A stretch of 64,000 nt of DNA from Heliocidaris tuberculata. Its lineage: Eukaryota > Echinodermata > Echinoidea > Camarodonta > Echinometridae. A model generated the notes under the pieces. It did no database searches. It was not told the DNA's origin and saw only the letters and a list, made by a program, of their open reading frames with translations. Location: contig CM046839.1 of the NCBI GenBank assembly GCA_025618425.1, positions 1,325,784 to 1,389,783 of the forward strand. The letters run 5' to 3'. A program made the position numbers and the translations under genes. Shown piece after piece: positions 24,268 through 38,100 of the stretch (positions are counted from its first letter, which is position 1; every line of letters starts with the position of its first letter).

Positions 24268-27200
24268 GTGAGAAGGGAATAAGATTAACCCATTGCATAC
24301 GGGAACCGTGTGGTCCCTGTATTATCTTTATGAGAATTTGAGAATTCAGTAGTCAACGGGTTAAATCTTCTACTTATTTGTTTGTTTATTTGATTGTTAT
24401 ATCTAAACATGGTGCTCTCAGCCACAAGGCAGTTTTGTTTTTCGATAAGTCCTTTTATACAAGTATACACAAACGTTAATAGAAAAAAGCATAATTATAT
24501 TATATACATGCATTGCAAAATAAAAATAACTAAAAACATAATCAGTTGTGTTGCCATACAAAATCACCCCCTGTTTTATTGGTCAGAAATGGTACATGTT
24601 GTTCTGTCGGGCAAGCAAAAAATAAAACAATATGCGTCAAATTGTCAACAACTTTACGCTGGATCCAGCGAGGCCCTTGTTATGATAACAATTGCAACAT
24701 TACTCGAGGGGCAAAGTAATGTTTTATGTACAATTTGAACAAAAATATTGAAAGTGTGTTGTTTGAATGTGAATGGTGTTGCTGAGTCAGTTTCTAGTCA
24801 GATATACCATTTTGCGTCCCGGCAATGAAAAGTACCAAACATAAATGCTTCATCAACTGGTCATTTTAAGAAATAACACTGGGAAGGAACATCTGAAATA
24901 GTAGAGAAACTCTCGTCACTATCTTCATTTCCAAAACTAAATTTCATTTTGACTTGGTTGTCTTGTCACTTAATTTTCCTCACTGTGTCTTAAAAATCCA
25001 ACTGCTAAACATATAATAGATATGACACATAAAAAAATCGTAGTTGACAGCGGTACGTCGCTGATGTCTTTTTAAATAGCAATTCATTAATTTACATTAA
25101 CTACTCTCCACCAATTTGACGTAAAGCAGGTACCTGGTGGCAATGAATTTCTTGAAGGTTGGGCAGTAACTTAGCTGGACCTATAGTGCTATAGGCAGAT
25201 ATAATTTTGATTATGTAAAGAGAAATAATGAGCAATTTACGTAGAAATAAGAAAATAGATCAAGTAAGAGAGACAATCATGAATGAATAAATAAAATGTG
25301 AAGAAAGTAAAAGAAGGAACAAAGAGAGGGGGGGGGGTGAGGGGAGATATAGATATTGAGTGAACAGTGTTAGGGGAATGGATATGAATGCTACTTGTAC
25401 ACAGAGAAAGATTGAGAAATTGTAAATGTAATGATGTACAAATTATAATAAAAGTATGTCCATACGAATATGTTAGTTGGTTGATGCAAGCATTTTACAA
25501 AAATGAATTGAACAATCAAAAGAAGACGACGTGTGTGTGTAAAAATAGAACATATATAAATATTTCTTTATCTCAAATGATCAATCCCATCATCACCCTA
25601 AAACGTCCTTGCCACTGATATCATGGATCCATGCTGATATCGATGACGGAGGGGACCCTACATGGTATAGTTTGAATCCAAATAAGAATCTTAAAGCAAT
25701 ATACCAAAAAGATTTTGGTTCAACTTATCAAAATAACCGTTGGTATAGTGTTAGATGTATATATCTCCTGTTTCTACTACCTATAGATATAAAAATTCCA
25801 TAAATGTATATTGAAATCAATACATACATGTCATAAAACATGTCTGTAATGTTCATATAATATATTGCTCTTCACATTATAACATCCGCAAGTTCTTTAT
25901 GCTTGTATTTTTTGTTGTTGTTGTTAACATTTTACACATGAATATACTCAGCACTCTCTGTGATTTCTTTGATTTTTACAATAGTTGATTCAGAGTGAGT
26001 AAGATAAAGTTTTCAGGGTTCAATCCTATCTATTCTTTCAAAGGAATAAGATCGCTGAAGAGGGCTCTTGAGCTCCGCTAAGAGCTCTCAGCTCAGTAGA
26101 GAGCTATATTTCAGTCGAGAACCAAACTAAGCTCTTAACGGAGCTTAGAGCTCTTAGCGGGGCTCACCAGCCGGTTTTCCTTTCTTTATTTTCTTCTCCC
26201 CCCCTTTTTTTTTGGGGGGGGGGGTGACGCTTATTCCTTTAAAAAGAATACGTGGTGTTATCGTGAAAACTTTATACCTACAAGTCTCTCCACCTCAAAA
26301 ATCTCCGAACCTTCACTCATAAATCACAAATGAATTTCACATTAATTCATCCTGAACACTGTTTGATAATAATCGTTAGTTTGGAATTGTTGTCTACCTT
26401 TATTGATTATAAAAAGGTGATATAAAAGATATATAAACACATTGATATATACTGCTCTATGGCGTCCGTTTAAGTGACACCCATGACATTTGATCTAATC
26501 TGCCACACAGTTAAAAGGCCACTGTTATTTCTGCAACGTGTCGTTGCTAATAAATCAAATTCAGTTCAACAATGAGAGAATATTACTAACTGTAGGTCAT
26601 CAAGTCTTGTTTAATTTCCTTATCTTTTTTAATGAAAGTAGTGTTAGAAATGAGGTTGATAACTAAATTATACAATATGCGTAAATATTCAAATTTGAAT
26701 GGCAAGCGCCTCTAAACCTAAAACAACAGCAACACATGTACTGGTAAAATTTGTACTCCATGAAGAAGAAAACGAAAGGCTAGAACAAAAATTACTACGC
26801 AGAACTTAAAAAGGGGACATATTACAAGGATGCGTTATAGCTAAGGACAAAATTTTCCCCAAAATAGCTTTCTCAGGGGCGGATCGAGGGGGGGGGGGTT
26901 CTTAGGGGTCCGAAATCCCTCTTCTTTTTTTGTTGCTTGACATAGGCTTTTGTAAATGAGACCCCCTTTTTTTTGTTTTGCTTAATAACCCTTTTTTCTT
27001 GCTTGACTGAGATTTTGAGGGAATTGGACCCCCCCCCCCTTATAAAATCCTCCATCCGCCCTTGCATGTTATCTCCTAGTCTTGCTTCGGGCCCATATTC
27101 ATAGAGTGACTGCTTAAAAAACAGGAAAGAAAATAATGAGATTCCGATACATCCTTTACCATCTTTATACTCTTTGTGCAATTTTGATAGATACGAATTA

Positions 27201-30200
27201 ATTTCAAGACAAGATTTTCATAGATCAGTCCCTCCATTGGAACATCAAAACTATCAATATACATGTATATAATCAAATAATTTCATTGTGAAATAAACGG
27301 TCTGGGAGTCATTTTGAATAGTTGATCTGGTATTAAATACGAAAAATTGTGTACTATGAGGTTTTGGAACCATCGAAATTTTAGCAAGTGGATTAAATCT
27401 AGCAGAAAATTACAAACAATAAAACACTCCGGACACAGACATGGGTATATATAGGACTGAACAAACATATGGCAGGGTATTGCATTAGAATTTGGTACAA
27501 ATTTGTAATCCATTTCATTGTCATTTTGTAGTCATAATGTAAATATGAGAACAGTGAGAACAATTATTTCCTTCTCAAATGAGATAAGGCACCAATGAAA
27601 CATTTAATAGCAGATTATGTTACTTCTATGAAATAGAGCTTATTTTGTCGTACAAAGGCTAGCAGATTCGATGCTAAACAAACCAAATAGCACGATGTCA
27701 TATTCTCAACCGTGTGAGACAAGGTGATGTCAGTCGAGTCCTTGATTTTGTCAAGTATCCCATCCCGAAGATGGTACAAGGAGAGTGTCAGAGTAGCCGA
27801 CCTGAGTCTCACACTGGCAATGAATACCCTATCCAGTGAGTCCACTGCGGCGTACAGGTGTTCATAGCTATGATTGGCTGTGATAGATGTGATCACGTAA
27901 CCTTGCTTGTCAAAGACTGTAACGGTACCAGGTTTGCTACCCCTGGTGATTACGACCATAGCCCCATTGTTCATCACACAAATCTGCTCCGGCTTGACAT
28001 CTCCAACGGGGATGACCTCTTCTGTAATCGGATTACTGCCACGGAAGATGTAGATCTCTGGATTGCCATTGACGGCGTAAATGTTGTCATCCTTGTCACT
28101 GCAAATGCGGAGAAAGTAATTGCCATTCTTACATCTGTATTGAAAACCCATGGGTGAGCCATCAGGATGGAAGAACCGTAACGTTTGACTTTGCTGGGAC
28201 ACAGCGGCTCTACCATCAGTGAGTATAGCAATGTCACAGACATCACCAACTGCTGCAGACAGATGTTGTTCTGACTTACCAGACACACAAATGCATTCAG
28301 AACCTTTCTTGTTTGATCCGTACCCTACAAGGACAGTGTCTTCGGACATTGCTGACATACCTTGGACAGATCCAGAGAGAGATACCACCCTGATGACTGT
28401 TAAGGTGTGTGTCCTCCCTGCAGTGGAACTGACCCCAGTTGAATCGGATGATTCCCGCAAAATTTTACTCTCTTGAGAATATCTCGGGCGCGAGGCTCTG
28501 CTCTCTTGTTGTAACCGTACCATACCAAGAGCTGGGACCCCATCGCTAGCCGGAACGAATCGCAGACGCCTCACTGTCTCTTCAAATGCTTCTGTAGTGT
28601 CTTGGAAGCTAGCTTCTTGTGTTAGCAAGTTGTCCAAATCACCTGACAGCATATTGCAAATCGTAATAGTGGACCCATCCACGAGCATTTTAGAAGTGCT
28701 CTTGAGCTCTGAAAAGAGTCTGTCTATATTCTCAATTACCTGCCTGTGGTTGGCAACATCTTGGTCTAGTTTCTTACTCTGAAATTCTTGAAGGGAATTT
28801 GCCTTTTTCAAGAGACTTGTCTTTTTTTCCAGGGGTAATGTAGCTTTCTTGTCAAACGCATCAGTGATTTCCCTCTCCGCTAGTTGAGATGAAAAACGTA
28901 ATTCCGTTCGGTGTTCTTCACAAATTTGGATTTCTTTGGCAATCTTTGCCTTCCTTTCCTCACATCGCTCAAAAAGATCGTCGACTTCTCGCTTAATATC
29001 TTTCTCAATGTCTTCTCTCTTTCTTATTACATGGTCGTGGTGTTTGGCATCACGAAGGCAGAATGAACACATCGTTATATTGCAGTCGTTACAATAGAAT
29101 AGTTCCTTCTCAGTGTGTATTACACATAGTTTAGTAAATTGTTTGATAAGTTCTTCCTGTTTTACCTTGTCTACAAGTCCTTTGATGGACACATTCGGTC
29201 GAAGACCCTGCACCCGTTTCTTACCAAGTCTAGTTGACTCCTTGCAATTTGGACACTCTATACAGTGCGTCCCAGAAAAAACGAAACCCTAAAACAAAGG
29301 GTTATTGTGACCACACTATGTGTTCTATGACAATAATCATCTATTTTCCAAAAACTAGAAGTATTATGCTTTTAAATGATACCTTGATTTCATCCATCTG
29401 TACATGATTTACCGAGAAGCAGCATTTTGAAAATGACATGTAAAAACTCAGTTGTGCCAGATTTGGGTAAGACCATGAAAACGTTAGGATCACATGCGAA
29501 CATGACACAAGGGAAATACCAGCTTTAAGAGATATGATACGTGAAATTCCCTCGTGTGATGACATGCATTCATTAAAAAGTTCATAAAACACGGGTCAAT
29601 ACCAATTTCCAGTGGTGGCAGGGGTGTACGTCCCTAAAATTTCATAAATCAATGAACTTCCCTCAAAAGATGAAAAAGTGCCCCTCCTGTGATAGGGAAA
29701 GTTGCCCTTCCTGAGGTGGGAAATTGCCATAATCTTGATATTTTTTCTGCCTTATGTGCCCTTTCAACCTTGTATTTCCTTTTGATGACAATAAAAAGTG
29801 CCACTAACTTTAATTTTATGAAAAATATCACCTTTCTGTCCGCTTTGTTCTTAAAAGAAATTGCAGTTCTTCAAAATTCAAAAGATTACTTTTCATTTCG
29901 ATTGCATGTACCATTTCAATACAAAACATGCCCTTTCTTTACCCCCAACATCGACAAAACATTGACCATCCTTTATTTAATGATGAGGGCATTATCCTTA
30001 CCCTTGTTATTGAAAGAAACAAATGAAAACAGTCTTCTCGCAGGGTTTTAAAAGTCACGTTACATTTGGGTCATGTTCGCATGTGATCCTAACGTTTTCA
30101 CGGTTTTACCCAAATCTGGCACAACTGAGTTTTTACATGTCATTTCCAAAATGCTGCTGCTCGGTAAAGCATGTACGGATGGATGCCATCAAGGTATCAT

Positions 30201-33200
30201 TTAAAAACATAATACTTTTAGTTTATGGAAAATAAATAATTATTATCATAAAGCACATAGTGTGGTCACAATAACCCTTTGTTTTCGGGTTTCGTTTTTT
30301 CTGGGACGCACTGTATAGTAAGCTTTGCGCGTCTCGTCATATTGTTCCAAACATTTTCGGCAGAAGGTATGTCCACAACTCAAGAGTGTTGCATCATCGA
30401 AGATATCGAGACAAATAGAACAATTAAGGTCCTCATATGTTTCCTCTTCCTGCTTCACAGCCATAGCTGTTCAAATTACTAGTCACATGACTTGTGGTGA
30501 CCCATGGCTTTTCTTGTCATGTCCAAACTGCTTAAGGGCAGAAACTGGACGATGCAAAGTTATTTTGCAGAAATTGGGTAATGATGAGAATGGACAAGCT
30601 GTATGCAACTTTCGGGGGCGGCGGAAGTAGAAAATCTTCTGGTCTGTCCCGACCTACCAGAACCCTGTACCCATGAAGATCTAGCAGGGTTCAACTTCAT
30701 GGATAGATCCAGCGCCCTGTATTGAAGAACGGTGTCGTGTATAGTGTTCCGAGAATCTGAAGAGCCTATGAATTTTTCAAGTCCTATAGCTTTAACACTG
30801 ACGTGTCCCCGAAACATTTACGGTTTGAAGTTACCATAAAAGGTCTATATCGAAATATCCTTGCATAATAATGATCTATGATCATGAGCGATGTCAATAT
30901 ACTGATGAATTCGTTGGTATTACATAACCGTTGACGTTCTGCACATTCCATGTAAACTGATGTACATGATGTAAGAGGCGTGTAAATTACACACAATTTC
31001 TGCTGTGCATGACAGTTGAGCTTCAGTACACAATTACAGAAATAAAATACCATCATTGTCTGTACTTGTGTACTAAAGTACAGACAATAAAATGCCATCA
31101 TGTTATTTAATGATATAACGCACAAAAGAACTTGTCCGACCAGCTACGATCAAAGTTCAGAAAGATGAAAAAAAAAAGCAAATGAATCGGATTATCATCA
31201 TCACATCATTTTGGATTCAGAAAGACATGAGATATTCCCCGTTCATAGCTCTAAATAAACCGTACCTCACCATGCTCAGCGTTATTTAAGGAACAGCAGA
31301 CAATTTTGGAAAGCATTTTTTTTTAGTCACTGAGATTTCTTTGATTGACGCATGGTTGATAAACACTCACAAAAATATTTCATAAGGCTGTTGAACGCTT
31401 CTCCTCCCCCCCCCCCCCCTCTCTCTCTCTCTTTCTCTTTTTATCTCGATCTCGAAAAGTGGAGTTATTGGCAAATTATCACATCGTCAGTCATGATAAT
31501 TAGTACATGTACTTCGTTTTCCTGTGTTTTTTTTTTCACATATCTTTGCCATGTTTACACACTGAAAATCTAGCGTGCTAACAAGATTTTGGGGGTACTT
31601 TTCACAAAAAATATGACGGGAATCACATTTTACTTTAATTTATTATTATGACTTTTCTGGTTATCATTTAGGCCTACATGACCTTTAAACTCATTACAGA
31701 TGTTTGTCCATACAATCAGGTAATAAACCTAGATATGTCACTAAATATTGATAATTCATGTTTGCATTATAAATCTAGCAAGAGAGAAACATAAGAGAAG
31801 GAGAGAACTAGAAAGAAAGAAAGAAGAGGTCTTATAGAGAATAAGAGAGCGGGTAGAAAGACAAAAGTAAAATACAACCGGAGAGAAATGTAGAGAGAAA
31901 GTAAAGGAGAGAGAGAGAGAGAAAGAGCATGAAGAAGAAGAAGAAGAAAAAAAAAACAAAAAGAAGAAAAACAGAGAAATGGCGTGAAAGAGAGAGAAGG
32001 AGAGAGAAAGAGAGAAAAGACGAAATAGAGACAGAGAAAGAGAGAGAGGGAGAGAGAGGGAGAGAGTGAGATGAAGACAAAGAGAATAAGAAAGTGGGGG
32101 TGGGAGAGGGAGAGAGAGAGAGAGAGAGAGAGACGAAGCGGGTGTTGCAAGCTCGTCATTCTCGTAGAGATATATATAACCATGGTGATTTTGATTTGGG
32201 CCAACTATTCTTTTGCGTTCACATCGAACTAAATTTTTGAAGCGCCTCTGATCACAAAAATGACATAAAATCATTTTGAGTCTTCATGATTGATGAAAAT
32301 GATTATAAATTATGAAAAAGTAAACATTATTACATTTACAACACCACAAAGCAACACTTCGTTAAGAGTCTTTTACTTGCGACCTTTGATTTACGATAAT
32401 CGACAGTAACTAGGGCATATGTGCGATAGGATAGTATGTACATACATGTATATGCAAGGTTGTGTTCAGGGCTATACAAGGTTTAGTTCGTGAAGATGTT
32501 TTTAGAGTAAAAGTCTAAAATTTGAACTAAAATGAATCGTAGGTTTGTTCTTGTTATCGTACCCAAGACTGACCCAGGGAAACTGTAACAATGGATTACA
32601 TGTACTGTGTATTAAGCCCCCCCCCCCCCCCCAACCTACCCTACCTACCCAACTCCCAATCTGCCATCGCTGAACATACAATATCTCAAAAGCGACATGT
32701 TCTGGTGACAATTGCTTCGAGGTCATTACACCTAAACCTTGAATTTGATTGGCTGTTCAGCAAAATTACTATGGTAGTTACCATTGATGGCAGAGTTACC
32801 ATTAATGGTAAGTTTTATGCAACGGGGCCCAGAACTAATCTGAAACCGAATCGCAAACCTAACCCTAACCTTACGTACGTCTGATGAAATAAGCCCGGAG
32901 CACATGCCGCTGGAGCATTGATTATGTTTATACTTAAAACATTATAAAATATACATGTATATGTAAACTAAAACTGCAGATCTCTCATTCTGCATTGTAA
33001 CCATAGTAACAGACGCCATAGTTACAAATGTGTGCTACACTGACACATCGTTAGATAAAGAACGAGTAATTTGAAAATATCTTGCAATAAGCATAATTTT
33101 ATATCAAAGCGCTAATTTTTAGCACTGGTCGATTCTTTTGAAACAATTTTCACACCCATTTTTGTCTGCACTCCATGCAGTATTTCCGTCAAGAAGCACG

Positions 33201-35103
33201 CTTGAGTTACTCAATCTAAAAGTAGGCCAGGTGCATGTTATATTCAGGGCATTATATATGGTTTGGTATGAAACATTCCAGTAAATGCTCTCCATAAAAT
33301 GCATTGTACCCATGGTTAGTTAAGAGACATGGCTTCTCTTTAACTCGCCTGCAGAATGTGTCAGTATAAGCCCTACATAATTAATCAAACATCAAATGCT
33401 GACGATATAGATGATTTTATTTCAAATAAAATGTTGTTGCCTTGGAAATCCAAATAAACATGATCTTTCTTTAAATGGGTTGTAGAGCGCAGTTTTTACA
33501 CTTATGCATTTTTATTTGATGATGATAAATAGATCATAATTATAAATGCCGACAAACCCCAAGATAATCTATGTAATCAACAAGCACCAACTACTTTTAA
33601 ATGATGATTAAAAATATACGTATAATCTATACATAAGAAAGTGTTTTGTGTACCTTTAGATATTTCTTTCCATCGTTTGGCGTTGGTAATATAATTCCTG
33701 TACTTATCTAAGCACAGTAAAAAAATAACAACTTTATATTGCATTTCAAAATCAGAAATGAAGTGGGTCATAAAATCGATCATACAAAAATTTAGCTGCG
33801 GAAGATATTTCTGAGCATGCCAGCTGATATGGTTAATCGCTGATTCCGCTTTTACACATTCTTAGCGTAGTTTGTAACAGCATGTAAAAGGTCAAATCAT
33901 AATTTATGTCTTCATATCGATCCAGCGGCTCGACTCAAAATGGAATCATTCTCGAGATAATTATCCTTGCTTTATAAATTAAGCAAGAGAGGAAGATAAA
34001 AATATTAGTTTCTTAGCACTTTTTGAATATCATGCAGCTGTGATGTTTAAAGTTCGATAGTAAAGAAGTATGTTGCTGTGGGGTGCACTTTTCAGGATGT
34101 TTAACTTTAAATCCTAATACTACAAATATAAAAGAATGTTATCTTGATATAAATAATATTAAACGGAATTTGATAGAGAATGTCTATTATAGTTCTCGTC
34201 TTTAATTTATAACAAATGCATACCAGTTAGTTGGTTGAAATAATTGTCAGTGAGTGGATATCAGACTACGATAGAAACTCACTACGAAGGGGTCGTTCTG
34301 TTTAGATAATTCAATTAATAATTCGCAAAATATTTGAAAACTAAAAAATGTCTCCAATCACCGACATTAAAAAATGTCTCCAAAAGCTTTACCCTCCAAA
34401 CACCAGGTTTAAAACAAAATATGGAAACAACCAAGATATGCGAGGGAGAGAGTGAAATAAAAAAGAAAGAGAGAAAGAGAAAGAGAGAGAGATGGAGAGA
34501 AGGGAGAGAATCTCATATATATATAGAGAGAGAGAGAGAGAAAGAGAAAGGGTAATAAAGAAAATGAAGAGAGATTTTGAGTTTGAGTTTGAAAATGAAT
34601 GGAGTAAAGGTCAAGGTAGCATTTTATTAAGATTGGTTAGAAATCTAATTGACCAAGCTATTCATCTTTAGGTGTAGTAGTATGAATACAGTGATACTTA
34701 CCTTGACGAGAACAAGAATACCCAATAGACTGATTAAATTCCAGTCGTGTCCAAATCAAGCTTTTAATTTAATTGACAAGTAGATGTTTACTTGACCCGT
34801 GAAATGCCTCAATTCGTCTTAGCAAACCAAGGGCATAGTTATACAAGAGTAGAGAAATATTGAACCACATGTTATGATGTTTTCTCTGAAGTTGATGTTT
34901 AAAGCTCTTTACAGTAATGACAATTAGATACAGATTAAATCCTTGAAAGACTGCAAGTGCGAATGAAAGAAGCTGTTTTGTTTACACTCGTTTTTATTTT
35001 AAATTTCCGTTGATTAAAAGTCACCCAGAACAGTGGTGTAGCAGCGGTGGAGCAGCGAGAGGCACGGGCGCACGCACTTCCCCAATTGAATGGCGGAAAA
35101 CGA

Positions 35104-35143
<40 letters not shown>

Positions 35144-38100
35144 ATATAGAGAGAGAGAGAGGGGGGGGGGGATGGAGAAAAATTTAGTATAATATGACCC
35201 TTTCCCCATCCCCTGTAATACCCGATGACCTAGTTCTCGAGTATTTCAGTCACTTAGCAAGACCAGTGATCCCCAATGACACCACTGCCTCCTAAAAGGC
35301 TGGACCCACACTACGCCGTCGTGGTAGGGCTTTGCTATGCACTCATTTCCCTCGAACCCTGTCTACGTTTAATTAGAAAGTTGTGTCTCATTTCCTGATA
35401 TTGAATTGTGCTTACTTATATCTTTTGAAAAAGAAAAAAGTGTAAATAATGTGGAAAGTTCTTGCTGTTTTTGTGGTGTCAGAAGAGGAGTTTGCATTTG
35501 TCCCTATCCATTTCTTTTGTTGTTGTTGTTGTTTACACTTCTTGTTCATAGCTCTCTTAATTGAGTATGCGATCTATTATCTTAATATCAGGTTTACTTT
35601 AAGAGGATTTAAACAACTGATTTCAAAACAATAACAGCATTAGGATGGTTTGAAAAGGTATTAAGGGCAATCCAACCTTGGTAACAATCACGCGGGTTTA
35701 ACCCTGAACGGTGCTTTAAGACATGTCATTATATCGAAAGTTGCTTCTTTTAACTTAGGTAGGGAGCTGGTAGAAAGAGATCCTATGAACACTGTGAGAA
35801 CTATAATGGTAACCATGGTAACACAGGGATTCGTAATGAAACACTCCCTCAAATGTGCACCCCAAATGGTATAATATCTCTGCCCTTAAACATGTTAAAA
35901 CAGGGTGCAAAATGAAACCTTAACAGCCGCAAGTTCGCACCCTGGACGAAAGCCTGACCAAGGAGGGAACTTGGATGTTATAAAACAAGCTGATGTTGAA
36001 TGATAGGAAGACCGAAATTTTAGTCATTGGTACTCCACGTCAGGTCTCTAAATTCAAGTCAAATGGTATATCAGTGGGTGACACTGCTATAAAACCATTC
36101 ATTAACGTGAGAAATGTAGGGGTGTTCTTTGATACCCACTTGAACATGGAATCACAAATCATTAGTGTATGTAAATCAGCATATCATATGATTTATAATC
36201 TGAGACGCATTCGTAAATATTTTGATCAAGATAGCATGAAAAATGTCGTCTATGCATGTGTTACAAGTAAATTAGATTACCGTAATAGTCTTTTGTATGG
36301 ATTACCAGATTCACATATAGTAAAGTTGCAGCGGGTTTCAAAAAACACGTGCAAGATTGATTTGTAATCTCCCAAGATTTGCCCATGTTACACCACATTT
36401 AAGGGAATTACACTGGTTGCCCATATGCCAAAGAACTGAATTTAAGATATTGATGATAGTTTATAAAGCACTAAATGGTCAGGCTCCTAGTTACATTATT
36501 GAATTATTGAATTTTAAATCTCAAACTCATGGTCATAACCTCCGTAGTATATTGCAGATCCCCCAGATCAAAACAAAAGTAACCCTAGGCGACCCATCAT
36601 TTTTTGTGCAGCCCCTAGATAGTGGAACAGATTACCACTAGATATAAGGAAATCTCGGACAGTAGAAAGCTTTAAATCAAAAGTGAAAACTTATTTGTTC
36701 TAAACATGGACCTATTTCTTTTTCTTTTATGCCCATGCTTTGAATTAGTTATAGCATTATGCGGCAGGGGCATTTAAGAGCTCTTGGAGCGCATTAGAAT
36801 ATACAGATATAGTTTATGCGCTCAATAAATGATTTATTATTATTATTAACATTGAATCTCAAGAGGTTCGAAAGTAACGTGTACCTTAAATGGTGTAGAA
36901 TGTATACAGCCTTAAAAGGTTCATTTGCACCATCAGCATATCTGCTATTGTATCGGTTTACTGAGTGGGTTGAACCCTTTATTTCTTAGTGTGTAAAATG
37001 ACAGTGTTTTGATATTTGTAAAGGTAAACTGAGAATGTGTGATTTCAGAAACCAAATTTTACGCTCATTTCTTGTGACATTGCATTTATGTGCGTTTAAA
37101 TGCCAAGTGTATTATCTTAGAATAGAACTGAATGGACAAAGCTTGTCAAATCAATGCGAGTACGTTCGACCTAGTAGTAGTAGTAGTAGTATTATCTTGA
37201 GAATAATGCATAGGTTCATTCCGAACGAGTATTGGAGATCATGACGCATAGCATTTACCACGAATTGCTGTTATGAGAATAAATGCATAAAGTTCCTGGT
37301 TTTAATACTCACTCATTTTGATCAGAACCGAAGTAATATTTCTCTTTCAAAAGATATAGATCTTGCTTTCTTTGACTTTCGATGTACCGGATATGCTTTC
37401 CATTAGCTTTTCATTGGTTTCTGTCTGCCATAAGGTGTGATGTAGAGTGAGGTCAGTATAATAAACTTCACTTCAAATTATTTTGAATGAAAGCAGAACA
37501 AATAACCAGAGAAACGGTTAGGTGAACGTTTAATAAAAAATATATGAGATTAACGTAAAGAACATTTTTTTTTGTAAGTCGATATTCATAATTTTATGAA
37601 ATTTAGATTTGCGAATTTGTTCTGAATGTGTAATGAAATCACTCAATATTACCCTTTCTTCATTTTTAATAACAGAACAAATCATTTTTCTATCTTCTGT
37701 ATATATTCACTTCATTCTCTGCAACTCCCATCAATACGATTCTAGTTCTAATATGTCTTGAGCAAAGCTTGAGGGGGTTTCTCTTTCCATCACAATTTTT
37801 TTAACAGAAGTGTCTACAAATCTGTCAAAATGTATTCTCTTCTGTTTTCTATTCTGTTTCTCTGATTTGCTTGCTTTTAATCGAAGTGACCAACTATTAA
37901 GACAGGATTGCTCTTAAAAGGGAAATCCAGCCTTAAAGGGAAGTCCACCCTGATTACACGTTGATTATAAAAGACGCAGAGAATTTAAAGAAACAGATCT
38001 GTGAAGGTTTGAGCAAAATACAATAAGAAATAAGAAAGTTATGAATTTTTAAAGTTGTAATCAATCAAACACAAATTGACAACTCCGTCACGTATCTTGC

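Noticed and set aside
27858..28782. Open frames on the plus strand across the TRIM-like gene
   Set aside because: Antisense shadows of the 545-codon TRIM frame.
32850..32872. CCTAACCCTAACC, telomere-like
   Set aside because: Less than three units, not an array; chance or part of a diverged repeat.
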